Source: a cyanobacterium endosymbiont of Epithemia clementina EcSB
GTDB lineage: Bacteria; Cyanobacteriota; Cyanobacteriia; Cyanobacteriales; Microcystaceae
Direction of reading: 5' to 3'
DNA length: 64,000 nt
Assembly (NCBI RefSeq): GCF_029919255.1
Contig: NZ_CP123991.1
Location: 2,395,833-2,459,832 of the forward strand
Shown: positions 19,752 to 29,473 of the stretch, one piece after another
Layout of the letters: the number at the start of each line of letters is the position of its first letter
Position numbering within the stretch: the stretch's first letter is position 1
Position numbers and translations under genes: made by a program
The notes under the pieces: model-generated
Databases searched by the model: none
What the model was told of the DNA's origin: nothing
What the model saw: only the letters and a program-made list of their open reading frames with translations

Positions 19752-21146
19752 TTAATTTGATAGATGGGGTAAGGTTTGCTTAATAAATTTTTGGACCAAG
19801 GCAGTGCGTTTATTTTTTTCGAATACCCGCCTTATTTTTTGAGGAAATTGAGTTAGATCTATCTCTTCTACTGCCGATGAATCAAGATCTTGTTCTTGGA
19901 AATGTTCAACTAAACTCAATCCAGCTAAACGAGTTAAATAGGCGGCACTTATTGCTTGAATTGTTCCCCCAGCAATATAGGTAATAGCATTATTTTTGAG
20001 AAAACTGCCAATAGTTTGAGTTGATAGTTCAACTAATCCTAATTTAACTATCAATTTACCAATGGTTATTGAAAGAGCTTGTGCTTGAGAAAAAGATAAT
20101 TTCTGTTGATAAATTCCCCCTAAATCTATAACTAGTTGAGAACTAATAGCGGCGGTAGCTAACAAATCTAAAGCAGCTACAGGATTAGCAAAAGCACTAG
20201 CTGCTGCAATCCACTGATATTTTTCAATAATGGGTAGAGCGCAATCGCGTCTTATGCTATCAAGATTTGCTTTAGCCTCTTGTTTAAGAGATACTGCTTC
20301 ACGCCATAGACTCCCCCAGACTAACATTTTTCTTTCGAGTTCTAAAATGATTTTTAAGCGATCACTCAAAGGATTAATTTCAGGAGGTTGGGATTCAGTC
20401 CACTCCCTAATTATCCCATTCTCTTCATGCTGACGAACTTTTAGAGCTTGAGGAGCGGCACTAATGGCAATAATATCAGAAGGGGCAATCATCGATTTGA
20501 GTTGTTGCCGTACTTGTTCTAGAATTAACGCTCTTTCTTCTGGAATATACTGATCCTTTTTATTAAAAACCAGAATAAATCGTTGATGATCTTGGTTACA
20601 TTTTTGTAAAAATCTCCAATGAGAATTGGTTAAATCTCCGGTAATTAATAATAAAATTAGGTCCGCTTTTATCTCAGGTATTTTTATCTCTTTAAACAAA
20701 GATTCTATCTCTATCAAAGAGATATTCTTAGAGAGATCTTGAGCTAATAGTTTTTCCTTTAAAGTTGTTTTCCCAACCTTTTGGCCTCCTGCTAGGGCAA
20801 TAGTTAGTTCTTGACGCTCAAAGCCTAAAGATAATTGAGTTAATTGTTGCTTAAAGACAGAAGTATCACAATCTGGTGCTTCGGTAGCTAAGGTGTTAAG
20901 GATTAGTTCTCCTTGAGTAATTACATCTCTAACTGATTGTTCAGTTAAACGTGTTACTGGCAATGGCTTATTTTTCATTTCTTTTTGTCTTTGCCTCCAC
21001 CAAAACCCTAAACCCAAGGATATTGCGCTAAGTATTCCCCATTCTCCTACTTCTAGAATTTGTTGACTAAAGCTATTATAAAACCATAATATGAATGAAA
21101 TACCGACGCCTACCACTAGAATTGGTTTGTTAACTTCTTTTCTCAT
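19752..21146 (-). CDS. membrane-associated GTPase with C-terminal DUF697-like domain
   Basis: The protein starts with an N-terminal membrane hairpin (residues 8-25 and 36-50). An Era/HSR1-like GTPase domain follows, with P-loop GGQKVGKTT (120-128) and G4 motif NKKD (195-198). The C-terminal part is alpha-helical, hydrophobic and DUF697-like (residues about 300-420). Such cyanobacterial GTPases are widespread and of unknown cellular role. I prefer the ATG at 21146, because GAGGAAG sits at the right distance upstream; a TTG five codons earlier would give 469 residues. It follows the 2TM protein gene with an 80-base gap and is probably co-transcribed with it. Confidence 0.8.
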   Translation of the reverse strand: MRKEVNKPILVVGVGISFILWFYNSFSQQILEVGEWGILSAISLGLGFWWRQRQKEMKNKPLPVTRLTEQSVRDVITQGELILNTLATEAPDCDTSVFKQQLTQLSLGFERQELTIALAGGQKVGKTTLKEKLLAQDLSKNISLIEIESLFKEIKIPEIKADLILLLITGDLTNSHWRFLQKCNQDHQRFILVFNKKDQYIPEERALILEQVRQQLKSMIAPSDIIAISAAPQALKVRQHEENGIIREWTESQPPEINPLSDRLKIILELERKMLVWGSLWREAVSLKQEAKANLDSIRRDCALPIIEKYQWIAAASAFANPVAALDLLATAAISSQLVIDLGGIYQQKLSFSQAQALSITIGKLIVKLGLVELSTQTIGSFLKNNAITYIAGGTIQAISAAYLTRLAGLSLVEHFQEQDLDSSAVEEIDLTQFPQKIRRVFEKNKRTALVQKFIKQTLPHLSN

Positions 21147-21225
21147 TATTAACTTCCTCAAGCAACCCTTCCTTAAAAATTGTACTTTTTATAATCTATT
21201 TCCTCTTTCGATGTTTTTTACTTTT

Positions 21226-21723
21226 TCAAGATTGCCATGCCTTTTTTAACTTATCCCAAAGACCCGAAAGGGATTCTTTCATCTGTTTTTTAAGACTCCA
21301 ACGTTGAAAGGCTTGTTCATAAGCTTCTCCCTCTGTTTGAAATACTTTCCAAGTATCTAGAGACAGGGGCAATCCTAAGAGTAAGAGAGTATACAACGAC
21401 CAAGATAAAGTCCCCGAACTAAAGAAATTTATCATCAAAAAAAATCCGTTAACAATAGCATAGCGAACAGCCTTTTGTTTTAATTTTTCCTGCCTATAAT
21501 AATCAAATTCCTGTCGTTTACGTTCGATTATCTTACTATTAAGCCAATCGCGCTCAGCAGATCTCAGAGAGTCATGATCAATGTCTAATTCAGTGGCAAT
21601 TTCCCACAGTTGCGTTCTTGACAATTCTGAACCATCGGCTGTACGAGTGATCGCTAGGTGAAGAATTTCTTGGACATCATTGTGACTGTAGGATTCAGGG
21701 GGTTGCACGTTAGAAGTTGACAT
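21226..21723 (-). CDS. 2TM-domain protein
   Basis: The 165-residue protein has an N-terminal helical region resembling SHOCT/YlxR-type regulators (SHNDVQEILHLAITR, SRTQLWEIATELDID). A 2TM domain with two close membrane helices follows (around 87-104 and 108-125: RYAIVNGFFLMINFF and LYTLLLLGLPLSLDTW), then a basic amphipathic tail ending LKKAWQS. Proteins of this type commonly precede a GTPase gene in cyanobacteria. Here it sits directly upstream of one. A link between the two products at the membrane is inference from position only. Confidence 0.72.
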   Translation of the reverse strand: MSTSNVQPPESYSHNDVQEILHLAITRTADGSELSRTQLWEIATELDIDHDSLRSAERDWLNSKIIERKRQEFDYYRQEKLKQKAVRYAIVNGFFLMINFFSSGTLSWSLYTLLLLGLPLSLDTWKVFQTEGEAYEQAFQRWSLKKQMKESLSGLWDKLKKAWQS

Positions 21724-21827
21724 AATTTACTTACTTTAGACTCAACTCAGTGAACCAGCTTGTCTGACTATGATTGTCACCGGAAAATCAGCCAGGCCAA
21801 ACCTCTTTAGATTTTATCTTGAATCTG

Positions 21828-21873
21828 AAAACAGGGTCAGTTTATGATTAGAATCATAAACTGACCCTGTTTT
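21828..21873. repeat. long perfect inverted repeat (21-bp arms)
   Basis: Arms of 21 bases (21828-21848/49 and 21852-21872) are perfect complements with a loop of about 2 bases, beginning AAACAGGGTC and ending with T residues. It has the form of a strong bidirectional terminator, but both neighbouring genes (minus-strand 21723, plus-strand 22356) start here rather than end. Confidence 0.65.
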
Positions 21874-21879
21874 ATAATA

Positions 21880-22355
21880 TGCACCCGCTTTTTGGATCTT
21901 AATAAACATTTAGTACTTTTGAATATTTGTTGCTCAGTAGTTAAAATTACTTCCTAACCTATAATGCTTGTCATGCCCACAAAAATTGTTAGTTTTTCCA
22001 GCTTAACTATGAAAAGTCGCAATAGTAAAACCCCAAAAGTTTCTTTTTACAGGATTTCCAGGATTCCAAACACTTGATTTCTCTAAAAAACAAGTGTTTA
22101 GATTTATGAAATATTCCCAGAATAATAATTTTAAAAGTTATTGGCTGCTGGTCTATCATTCTCAGTTTAAAAGAGCCAAATTATTTTCTGGTATGTTCCA
22201 TCTTCATTGTAGAATGGTGAGCTAGAGAACGCTAGAACCGTCTTTTTTTTGGCGGGTATATTGCTTAGTTGCAGGTGCGTTCAAGCCTTTAGAATACTTT
22301 CTTGGGGCTTCTGAGGTGAATTGTGATTTTGTTGTATAGAATTTGGAGAGAATTA
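21880..22355. other. leader of ppa
   Basis: About 480 non-coding bases. There is a hairpin AAACACTTG/CAAGTGTTT at about 22068-22102, and GC-richer sequence at 22230-22340 that may include the ppa promoter. No frame is recognisable. Confidence 0.4.
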
Positions 22356-22868
22356 GTGGACTTATCCCTCATTCCAGCCCAACCTAAGCCTGGTTTAATC
22401 AACGTTTTGATTGAAATTCCTGCAGGCAGTAAAAATAAATATGAGTTTGACAAGGATCTTAATGCCTTTGCGCTAGATCGCGTCCTTTATGCATCAGTCC
22501 AGTATCCTTATGATTATGGATTTATCCCTAATACCTTAGCTGATGATGGTGATCCTCTGGACGGAATGGTGTTAATGGATCAACCGACTTTTCCCGGGTG
22601 TATCATTGCTGCTCGTCCTATTGGTTTGTTAGAAATGATCGATGGAGGTGATCGTGATGAAAAAATTCTTTGCGTTCCCGATAAAGATCCCCGCTACATT
22701 CAAGTTAAATCTCTCAAAGATGTTGCTTCTCATCGCTTGGATGAAATTGCTGAATTTTTCCGTACCTACAAGAATTTGGAGAAGAAAGTAACAGAAATTC
22801 TTGGATGGAAGGATATTGAAGCTGTACTTCCTCTTGTTGAAGAATGTGTAAAAGCTGGAAGTAAATAA
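22356..22868 (+). CDS. ppa: inorganic pyrophosphatase
   Basis: The 170-residue family I soluble pyrophosphatase hydrolyses pyrophosphate and pulls biosynthetic reactions forward. The metal-binding signature DGDPLDGMV is present, with [11 protein letters not shown] upstream of it and [10 protein letters not shown] after it. The GTG at 22356 is chosen because it yields the usual cyanobacterial N terminus ([13 protein letters not shown]) and the usual length, and has GGAGAG about 9 bases upstream. A longer open frame from the GTG at 22323 adds 11 residues not seen in relatives. Confidence 0.95.
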   Translation: MDLSLIPAQPKPGLINVLIEIPAGSKNKYEFDKDLNAFALDRVLYASVQYPYDYGFIPNTLADDGDPLDGMVLMDQPTFPGCIIAARPIGLLEMIDGGDRDEKILCVPDKDPRYIQVKSLKDVASHRLDEIAEFFRTYKNLEKKVTEILGWKDIEAVLPLVEECVKAGSK

Positions 22869-25450
22869 CTTCTAAGTACTTCACCTAAAACTCGGTGATT
22901 GATTGATACTCCCTGCCCATAGAAGGTGCGGGGTTTGTTTAACTGCAAACTCTTAGAGAACATATTATTTAATTAATTAACTTTGTTATATTGCTCAAAT
23001 AAATCCTTAATATTAAAAAATAAATAGAGCAAACTGTTCCGGTTATAGCATAATAAAATTTACCTAAAGATAAACAATTTCATAAAAACTACGAGATTCA
23101 TTAATAACTTATACTTTTACTCTTTTTATTAAAGGTATATTCTCGATATTTTCTATATTTAAGTTGTTAAGTTTACCCGGATAATTAACAACAAATTATC
23201 CCAATAACTAAGACTGGACTTTAAGTAATTTTAAATTATTTGATAAAGTGTAACAAGCGTCTTAAGTCTGATTCAATCGGACTGTTCTCTAATTAATATG
23301 GTAATTGGTTTTATTTAAAATCTTATATCTGTAAGTCTACTTTCTTTTGAAAAGTCAGTATAAGATGGTGATATTTCTATTATGAAGGATAATGATGAGG
23401 TTAAATAGCTTTTAAATAAAAATTAGCTAATTTCAACAGTCTTGACACTTGATGTAATTTTTTCTAAAAATTGTCATAAATTTTTCTTACAATTGGTGTC
23501 TCCTCGAGAAGACTGATGATATTTTATACACCTAATTAAGTTCAGTTTTCTATTGTTTACTTAAAGTCACTCAATTTATAAAGTAGATATATTTACTTTT
23601 ATTTAGATTTGACCTATTTTTTAATTTTCTTATTAGCTTTTTAAAAGCCCTCTATACTCTAATTTCAAATAGTTTATTTAATTATCTAATTGATGAATAT
23701 TTATTTATTCTTTTTTAAAAAATTTATACAGATCGATATCCTACAAAATTTTTATGTACTTTTTAAATAGCTATACAAACTTTTTTTAACTTATCTACAA
23801 TCTTTTCGTAAAAATCAAACTAACTACTTTACTATCTCTCTCATTTTTATTATTTATATAATTTATACACTTACTATTTGAGCTTAATCTATAAAAATTA
23901 GATAATAACTCTCATTTCTTAAAAATCCAGCAACTTCTACATTGCCAATTATTTTAATCTTGCTATTGACCGATTTTATAATCATAAATTTAACATATTT
24001 TAATGTAAATTAAATTCTTTTTTACTTAGCCCACCTCTTTTTAAAAAAGATTTTTATATTGCTCACATCTGATTCGACGACGATCTATTTATTTTAAAAT
24101 AAATAGATTTCTATTCTAGAGTTCAATTTCTAATATTGTGTTTATTCTTTTTATAAAATTTTTAGTTGTTGCACTCTAATAAATAAAAGTGGATATTAAG
24201 TCCATTTTTGTTAAAATCAAACTATTACTATCTCATCTAAAATCTAATAATAAAGAGCAGTTAATTTTATTTAAAAAATAATATTTTTTGATTAAAATTA
24301 ATAATTAATGTTTAATTTTAATCAAATATCTCTTAGTTAAGAAGAATCTGACTTAGATGTAAGTCCTATGAATATACTATTTGTATAGTAATCATTATTT
24401 TTCTGTATTTTTTTAATAAAAAAGTCTTATTTATATAAAAAAAATAATTATTTATACAGATCTAATAGAACTAAATATATTTAGATATATTTAGTTCTCT
24501 GGCAATATATTATTTACTTTACTTATCAAAAAAATAAATTTATGTAGTTTTTTAAAAATTTAAAAAATAAATATAAACCAGCTTTAAATAGTTTATAATG
24601 TGATTTTTATGCTAAGTTTATTTACTAGCAAGCTAATGAAACTTAAAAATGATTAAATAATTTTAATTGAGTGACAAAAATAGTCAAATATTAAAGACTT
24701 ATTTATAGAAGCTATGCAATCATATATATATGACTTAATTGTATAAATACAGTTTATGTATATTTATTATTGCCTACTTAATTTTCTAAAAAAACACAGA
24801 ATTAAGAGCTAACTGTAAATAATAAAAAAAAGGAATTAACAGGTAGAATTATGAAGATAAATATGAATTGATCATGGCAGTTACAAAAAATATTGAATCA
24901 CACTCAAGACTAAATATTTTAGAAGTAGATAATTTTCTAATTCTTAATTAGAAAATTTAAAAAGTCAATTAACTATAAACTAAACAGAAAATGTTGAAAT
25001 ATTATTCAACAGAATAAAAATTAGTGTCGAATCTTAACAAACTAATAGAGATGTTAGTTTTGAGCCTTGTTTTAGCTTTCTAGACTAAGTTATATTCCTC
25101 TTTTTCAGTATGAGTTAACGTTTTACTGTTTCCTTAATGGTTCTTAATATATAAAATTCAAACTTTCAGCCTTTGTTTATTAAAACATTGTCATAGCTAG
25201 TCTAGAAAAACCATCAATTTAAGCCTGCATAGAGCCGTCTACCTTAGTTGTCAAGCTCAAATTTAAACTCTAAGTCAATGCCCCGTTACTATCATCAAAG
25301 CGGTCCAATCATTAGTAATCTCTATGAGCAGTCGAGCTGGGCAATCATACTCGACTAAGCTCTTGCCTATAATCTTCTGTTATCCTTAAGAGTGAAAGTG
25401 AATTAATTTTAATCTCAAGTGTTGTCAACGTTCTACTAGCATTCAAGGCT
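22869..25450. other. 2.6-kb AT-rich spacer
   Basis: The longest gene-free stretch in the window. Stops are dense in all frames and the sequence is mostly A/T. A perfect 13-bp-arm palindrome lies at 24083-24108. Near 25270-25350 the plus strand briefly reads protein-like (YYHQSGPIISNLYEQSSWAI) just ahead of ndhM, perhaps the last piece of a lost upstream gene. No RNA gene is found. Confidence 0.5.
24083..24108. repeat. perfect palindrome (13-bp arms, no loop)
   Basis: Positions 24083-24095 and 24096-24108 are perfect complements with no spacer. It lies more than 1.2 kb from any gene. Confidence 0.5.
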
Positions 25451-25807
25451 ATGCTCTTAAAGTCTACTACTCGTCATATTCGTCTCTATACGGCTGAAGT
25501 TAAAAACAGCGAACTGGTTCCTAGTGATAATGTCTTAACTCTTGATATCGATCCCGATAATGAATTCAATTGGAGTGAGGATTCACTGCAGAAAGTTTAT
25601 CGAAAATTTGATGTCTTAGTGGAATCCTACAGTGGAGAAGATTTAACTGACTATAATCTCCGTCACATTGGTTCAAACCTGGAACATTTTATTCGTTCTC
25701 TGCTGCAGAAAGGGGATATTAGTTACAATCTCGGAAGTCGTGTTCTTAACTATAGTATGGGACTCCCTAAAATAGAAAGTCCAAAGACTGAAGGGAATTA
25801 TCATTAA
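25451..25807 (+). CDS. ndhM: NAD(P)H-quinone oxidoreductase subunit M
   Basis: The 118-residue protein matches cyanobacterial/plastid Ndh[20 protein letters not shown] at the start, then [19 protein letters not shown], the [20 protein letters not shown] block and [19 protein letters not shown]. NdhM belongs to the oxygenic-photosynthesis-specific peripheral arm of the NDH-1 complex, which feeds electrons from reduced ferredoxin into plastoquinone. Its retention implies an assembled NDH-1 complex used in respiratory or cyclic electron flow. It stands alone with an AT-rich upstream region. The C-terminal few residues are shorter than in some relatives. Confidence 0.93.
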   Translation: MLLKSTTRHIRLYTAEVKNSELVPSDNVLTLDIDPDNEFNWSEDSLQKVYRKFDVLVESYSGEDLTDYNLRHIGSNLEHFIRSLLQKGDISYNLGSRVLNYSMGLPKIESPKTEGNYH

Positions 25808-25879
25808 TTCTTTCTTCAGCTCAAGCTGATAGAGATTCTAGACAGATACTATTCAATAGCTTGAACGACAATGTCTTCT

Positions 25880-25908
25880 CTTCCCCACCTGCGAGCTTGC
25901 TGGGGAAG
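25880..25908 (+). terminator. hairpin downstream of ndhM
   Basis: Arms CTTCCCCA (25880-25887) and TGGGGAAG (25901-25908) pair perfectly, with a loop that contains a smaller near-palindrome (GCGAGCTTGC). It starts about 70 bases after the ndhM stop. No U-tract follows, so termination is likely but not certain. Confidence 0.45.
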
Positions 25909-25914
25909 GGAAAA

Positions 25915-26247
25915 CAGTCTAATTGGGAACTGCCAAACTATGCCCCCTTTTTTGAACTAGGCATGATGCAAAGCGCTCCCTTCAGTCGTAGAGAAGACCA
26001 ACCATAGCATGAAAGTAACTTGGTAACTGCTTAACAACAGTCTCATCTTAATTGATACAGCTAATGGCAATATCCTGAAATCGAAACTGGTATCTGAGAG
26101 TAGGTAACTTCTCTTTAAGTATTTCTTGTCAGGACCAAGCATTTAGTCGCAGCCTTAGAAACTAGTGCCATCAGAAGTGGACAGTCAAACCTCTCAGCGC
26201 AGTCCGTAAGGCGAGTATGAAGGTGGATACGACTGAAAGTTTACTCG
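25915..26247. other. GC-richer spacer, possible gene wreck
   Basis: This stretch is less AT-rich than other spacers. A minus-strand frame reads LKEKLPTLRYQFRFQDIAI, then after a stop DETVVKQLPSYFHAMVGLLY, which looks like decayed coding sequence. I also considered 6S RNA, tmRNA and RNase P RNA and found none of their conserved blocks. Confidence 0.35.
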
Positions 26248-27051
26248 TTAGGGTAATTTCCATCCTAGTCTCGTGGGTTGCTGATAGATTTTCTTCAGTG
26301 TATTAACATCCCTTACAGAAATGGGAGAAAGACTGCGGACTTGAGAAAAATATAAGGCATCGGTTTCTTGATCGCTGTGTCCCCAAATTCCCAACCCGTG
26401 GCCAAGTTCATGGCGGGAGGCTGATAAGGTCGATAATTGACTTAAACCGGGACTAATCTTAATAGTCATACGATGGCGCAGAATAGGAGAATTATCCTGA
26501 GTCAGATAAAAATTATAATTAGTTTGGGCTGATCGCGCCCTAGGAATTGTTAATTGTCCAGTTTCAGGGTCAAAGCTGGCATCTAGGGGAGGCTCAGTTC
26601 TTTCAATAACAATATCTGCTAATTTTGGATCTTTTACTTCTACCAGAGGTAAAAAGTCTTGCCACTCTGTGATCGCTTCCATAACAGCGTCTACCCACTG
26701 TAGAAAAAGACGGGTACTTGCGGCGGCAGGATCATTGAGATTAGTAGGACGATCCAAATAAAATTTGATAGGAAATTGCGACCAAATTAAATAGCCCGCA
26801 GGACTCAATGATATTTTGTCGAAATAATCCCCTGAGTTTTTGGGATCCTGCCACTCAATTAGAGTTAAGGGGAGGGGATGTGCTTGTAAAGGGGGTAATG
26901 ACCTTTCTAAGTCATCCCTTTGAGCATTCAAGGGTTGAACCCAAAATACAACTAATATAGCGATACAAGTCAGCCCCAACAAAAAAGGATATTTCCGATA
27001 TTTCCAGCAAAAACCCTTTTTTTGATTGAAAATATTAGTTATCCGTTCCAT
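26248..27051 (-). CDS. matrixin-like zinc metalloprotease
   Basis: The 267-residue protein has an N-terminal membrane anchor or signal segment (residues about 22-39) and then a metallopeptidase domain. The zinc site HELGHGLGIWGH at 214-225 is the extended HExxHxxGxxH form of metzincins, with E215 catalytic. It should act on the outer face of the cytoplasmic membrane or in the periplasm. Similar proteins are common and uncharacterised in cyanobacteria. It ends a minus-strand run gpmI-secG-protease with short gaps (90 bases to secG), so co-transcription is possible. Confidence 0.78.
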   Translation of the reverse strand: MERITNIFNQKKGFCWKYRKYPFLLGLTCIAILVVFWVQPLNAQRDDLERSLPPLQAHPLPLTLIEWQDPKNSGDYFDKISLSPAGYLIWSQFPIKFYLDRPTNLNDPAAASTRLFLQWVDAVMEAITEWQDFLPLVEVKDPKLADIVIERTEPPLDASFDPETGQLTIPRARSAQTNYNFYLTQDNSPILRHRMTIKISPGLSQLSTLSASRHELGHGLGIWGHSDQETDALYFSQVRSLSPISVRDVNTLKKIYQQPTRLGWKLP

Positions 27052-27141
27052 TAGCTTACAATCTAAACAAGAAAAGAGTTTCCACTTCAGATTTCCACCC
27101 CCTTAGTTAACCGACTGTCAATATCTAATCAGTCTGGTTAT

Positions 27142-27381
27142 CTAAGGGGATGGATCTAACCATCCTGCACTCAAAACAATAGTTAGGGCAACAAAAACCG
27201 TACTCAACGTCCAAGTAATTTGATTGAGGGTTTTTTCAGCACTTTTAGCACTAGTGAACAATTGCGCTTGTCCCCCAATACCCCCAATACCGTCTCCTTT
27301 GGGACTATGTAAAAGGACAGAGACAATCAATAAAGCAGCAGAAACCACCCAAATAACTTGTAGTAGTTGTCGAAGATTCAT
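27142..27381 (-). CDS. secG: preprotein translocase subunit SecG
   Basis: The 79-residue protein shows the SecG pattern of two membrane helices (residues about 4-24 and 53-73) joined by a glycine-rich loop (HSPKGDGIGGIGGQAQLF). It is the accessory subunit of the SecYEG channel. It follows gpmI by 24 bases on the same strand, a pairing seen in many cyanobacteria. Confidence 0.93.
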   Translation of the reverse strand: MNLRQLLQVIWVVSAALLIVSVLLHSPKGDGIGGIGGQAQLFTSAKSAEKTLNQITWTLSTVFVALTIVLSAGWLDPSP

Positions 27382-27405
27382 AAAGATTCAATGATAAAGA
27401 AACAA

Positions 27406-29004
27406 TTAACGAGAAAGCCAAATAGGAGTACGATTAGTTTTAAACTCAACTGCAATAGGTTGAATCAATGATCTCCCTGTCATTTCTTCTGGCTGTGGTA
27501 ATTGTAAGATTTCAAGGATAGTTGGGGCAACATCTGCTAGTCGTCCATTATCTCTGAGTTCAACAACTCCTCCGTGTCCAAGAATTTTCCGCTTTTCTCC
27601 TTCAACTACAATTAGGGGAACAGGATTAGTGGTGTGGGCGGTCCAGGGATTTCTTTGTTCATCACGCATTAATTCAGCGTTACCATGATCGGCGGTAATT
27701 AAGGCGGTTCCTCCCATTTTACTAATACTAGTCAACAACTGTCCTAAACAATTATCAACGGTTTCCACTCCTTCAATTGCTGCCTCTATATTGCCTGTAT
27801 GACCGACCATATCAGGGTTAGCATAGTTAATTACCACCAAAGTGTAAATCCCCTTTTCAATAGCAATACGGGCACGGTTCGTAACAGTCTCCGCCGACAT
27901 TGCTGGAGCTTTATCGTAGGTGGTTACCATAGGACTCGGTACTAACTCTCGATCTTCTCCCTCAAAGGGATTCTCCGCTCCTCCATTGAAGAAATAGGTG
28001 ACATGGGGATATTTTTCAGTTTCCGCAGTGCGAAATTGTTTTAATCCTTGACGAGCCACTATTTCCCCTAAAATATTATTGAGGTTTTGGGGCTCAAAAG
28101 CTACTTTAACAGGGAGATTAGGATCATATTGAGTAAAGGTAAGAAAACTCAGGGGACGAATTCGTTCCCGTTCAAATCCATCGAACTCAGCTGAGGTCAA
28201 AGCATAACACATTTGCCGTGATCGGTCGGGACGGAAGTTAAAAAAGATCACCCCATCTCCAGGCTCCACCGCGCCTGGGGCAATGCGAGTTGGGAGAATG
28301 AACTCATCGGTGATACCTCTACTATAGAAATCTTTAATCACCTCGACGGTTGAGCGGCCATCCCCTATACCATCTAGAGTTAAGATATCATAGGCTTTTT
28401 TTACACGATCCCAACGGCGATCACGATCCATCGCATAGTAACGACCACTAAGAGTAACAATACGCCCCAATCCAATTTTCTTGATATAAGACTCAAGTTT
28501 TTGGATGGCATTTATCCCTTCAATAGGATTAGTATCCCGGCCATCAGTAATGGTGTGAATACACACCTGCTCAAGGGTTTGCTCTTTCGCTAAATCCAAT
28601 AACCCCAACAGATGATCGAGATGAGAATGGACTCCTCCCTCGGAACATAAACCGATTAAGTGTAGTTTTCCCTGACGAGAACGAACTTCTTGACAAATTT
28701 TTACTAACTGAGGATTTTTTAAAAATGAGCCATTTTTAACTGAATCGGAGATGCGAACTAATTCTTGAGGAACTATGCGACCAGCCCCAAGGTTTAGATG
28801 TCCCACTTCTGAGTTACCCATCTGACCTTGGGGCAAACCGACATCTTCCCCGGAAGCTTGAATTAGAGTGCAGGGATAAGTAGTCCAAAGGCAGTCCATT
28901 ACTGGAGTTTTTGCTAGAGCAATGGCATTGTTTTCCATGCATGGACGATAACCCCAGCCGTCTAGGACCACCAGTACCACTGGAGATACAGGTGCTTTTG
29001 CCAT
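27406..29004 (-). CDS. gpmI: 2,3-bisphosphoglycerate-independent phosphoglycerate mutase
   Basis: The 532-residue glycolytic enzyme interconverts 3- and 2-phosphoglycerate. It is full length and metal-dependent: LVVLDGWGYR at 11-20, the phosphoserine motif MGNSEVGHLN with S65, a DGRDT metal/substrate loop (ITDGRDTNP), and late metal ligands in YANPDMVGHTG and ITADHGNAE. With photosynthetic genes absent nearby, central carbon flow from host sugar would depend on it. ATG start; secG follows on the same strand. Confidence 0.97.
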   Translation of the reverse strand: MAKAPVSPVVLVVLDGWGYRPCMENNAIALAKTPVMDCLWTTYPCTLIQASGEDVGLPQGQMGNSEVGHLNLGAGRIVPQELVRISDSVKNGSFLKNPQLVKICQEVRSRQGKLHLIGLCSEGGVHSHLDHLLGLLDLAKEQTLEQVCIHTITDGRDTNPIEGINAIQKLESYIKKIGLGRIVTLSGRYYAMDRDRRWDRVKKAYDILTLDGIGDGRSTVEVIKDFYSRGITDEFILPTRIAPGAVEPGDGVIFFNFRPDRSRQMCYALTSAEFDGFERERIRPLSFLTFTQYDPNLPVKVAFEPQNLNNILGEIVARQGLKQFRTAETEKYPHVTYFFNGGAENPFEGEDRELVPSPMVTTYDKAPAMSAETVTNRARIAIEKGIYTLVVINYANPDMVGHTGNIEAAIEGVETVDNCLGQLLTSISKMGGTALITADHGNAELMRDEQRNPWTAHTTNPVPLIVVEGEKRKILGHGGVVELRDNGRLADVAPTILEILQLPQPEEMTGRSLIQPIAVEFKTNRTPIWLSR

Positions 29005-29473
29005 GATTAATTATTCACCTAACTTAATTTTTAATTTTATGCACATCGATGATACCACTGACTTTTGAAATCTGCCTATTCTTTAACATTTTTCCTGGGT
29101 AGTTTTAGGGAATAAATTTGCTTATTTTAACTATTTTCACCAGAAAATATCAATTTCATCGTTGATCAAATCTGCGACATATCTTAAATTAATTAACATA
29201 CCTTTATAGACTTTTCATAAAGTATATTATATGAGAACTATAGGGTATATCATAAATAACACAAAAAAATTTTTTGTACATTACGGTAGAAAAAAAGAAG
29301 AGAAACTATCCAAAAAACTGTATTTGACCTAAGGATCCTAAATTGATGTTTCGTTTAATAACAGTTTCTTAAAGTTTATGCCCAACTTACTTTTATTAAA
29401 TTTGCTACCCTTAAGGGCTAAGGAGACTCTATCAATTTAATTAATTTCTCTTTTCCAATTCTAAATAATAATT
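29005..29473. other. divergent intergenic region between gpmI and lysC
   Basis: About 470 AT-rich bases that must hold the promoters of both genes. No operator or structured leader stands out. Confidence 0.45.

Noticed and set aside
25957-26142. 61-codon minus-strand ORF
   Set aside because: The neighbouring frame of the same strand looks more protein-like; this frame has no recognisable feature.
25808-26247. tmRNA, 6S RNA or RNase P RNA
   Set aside because: None of the conserved core blocks or closing acceptor-like stems is present.
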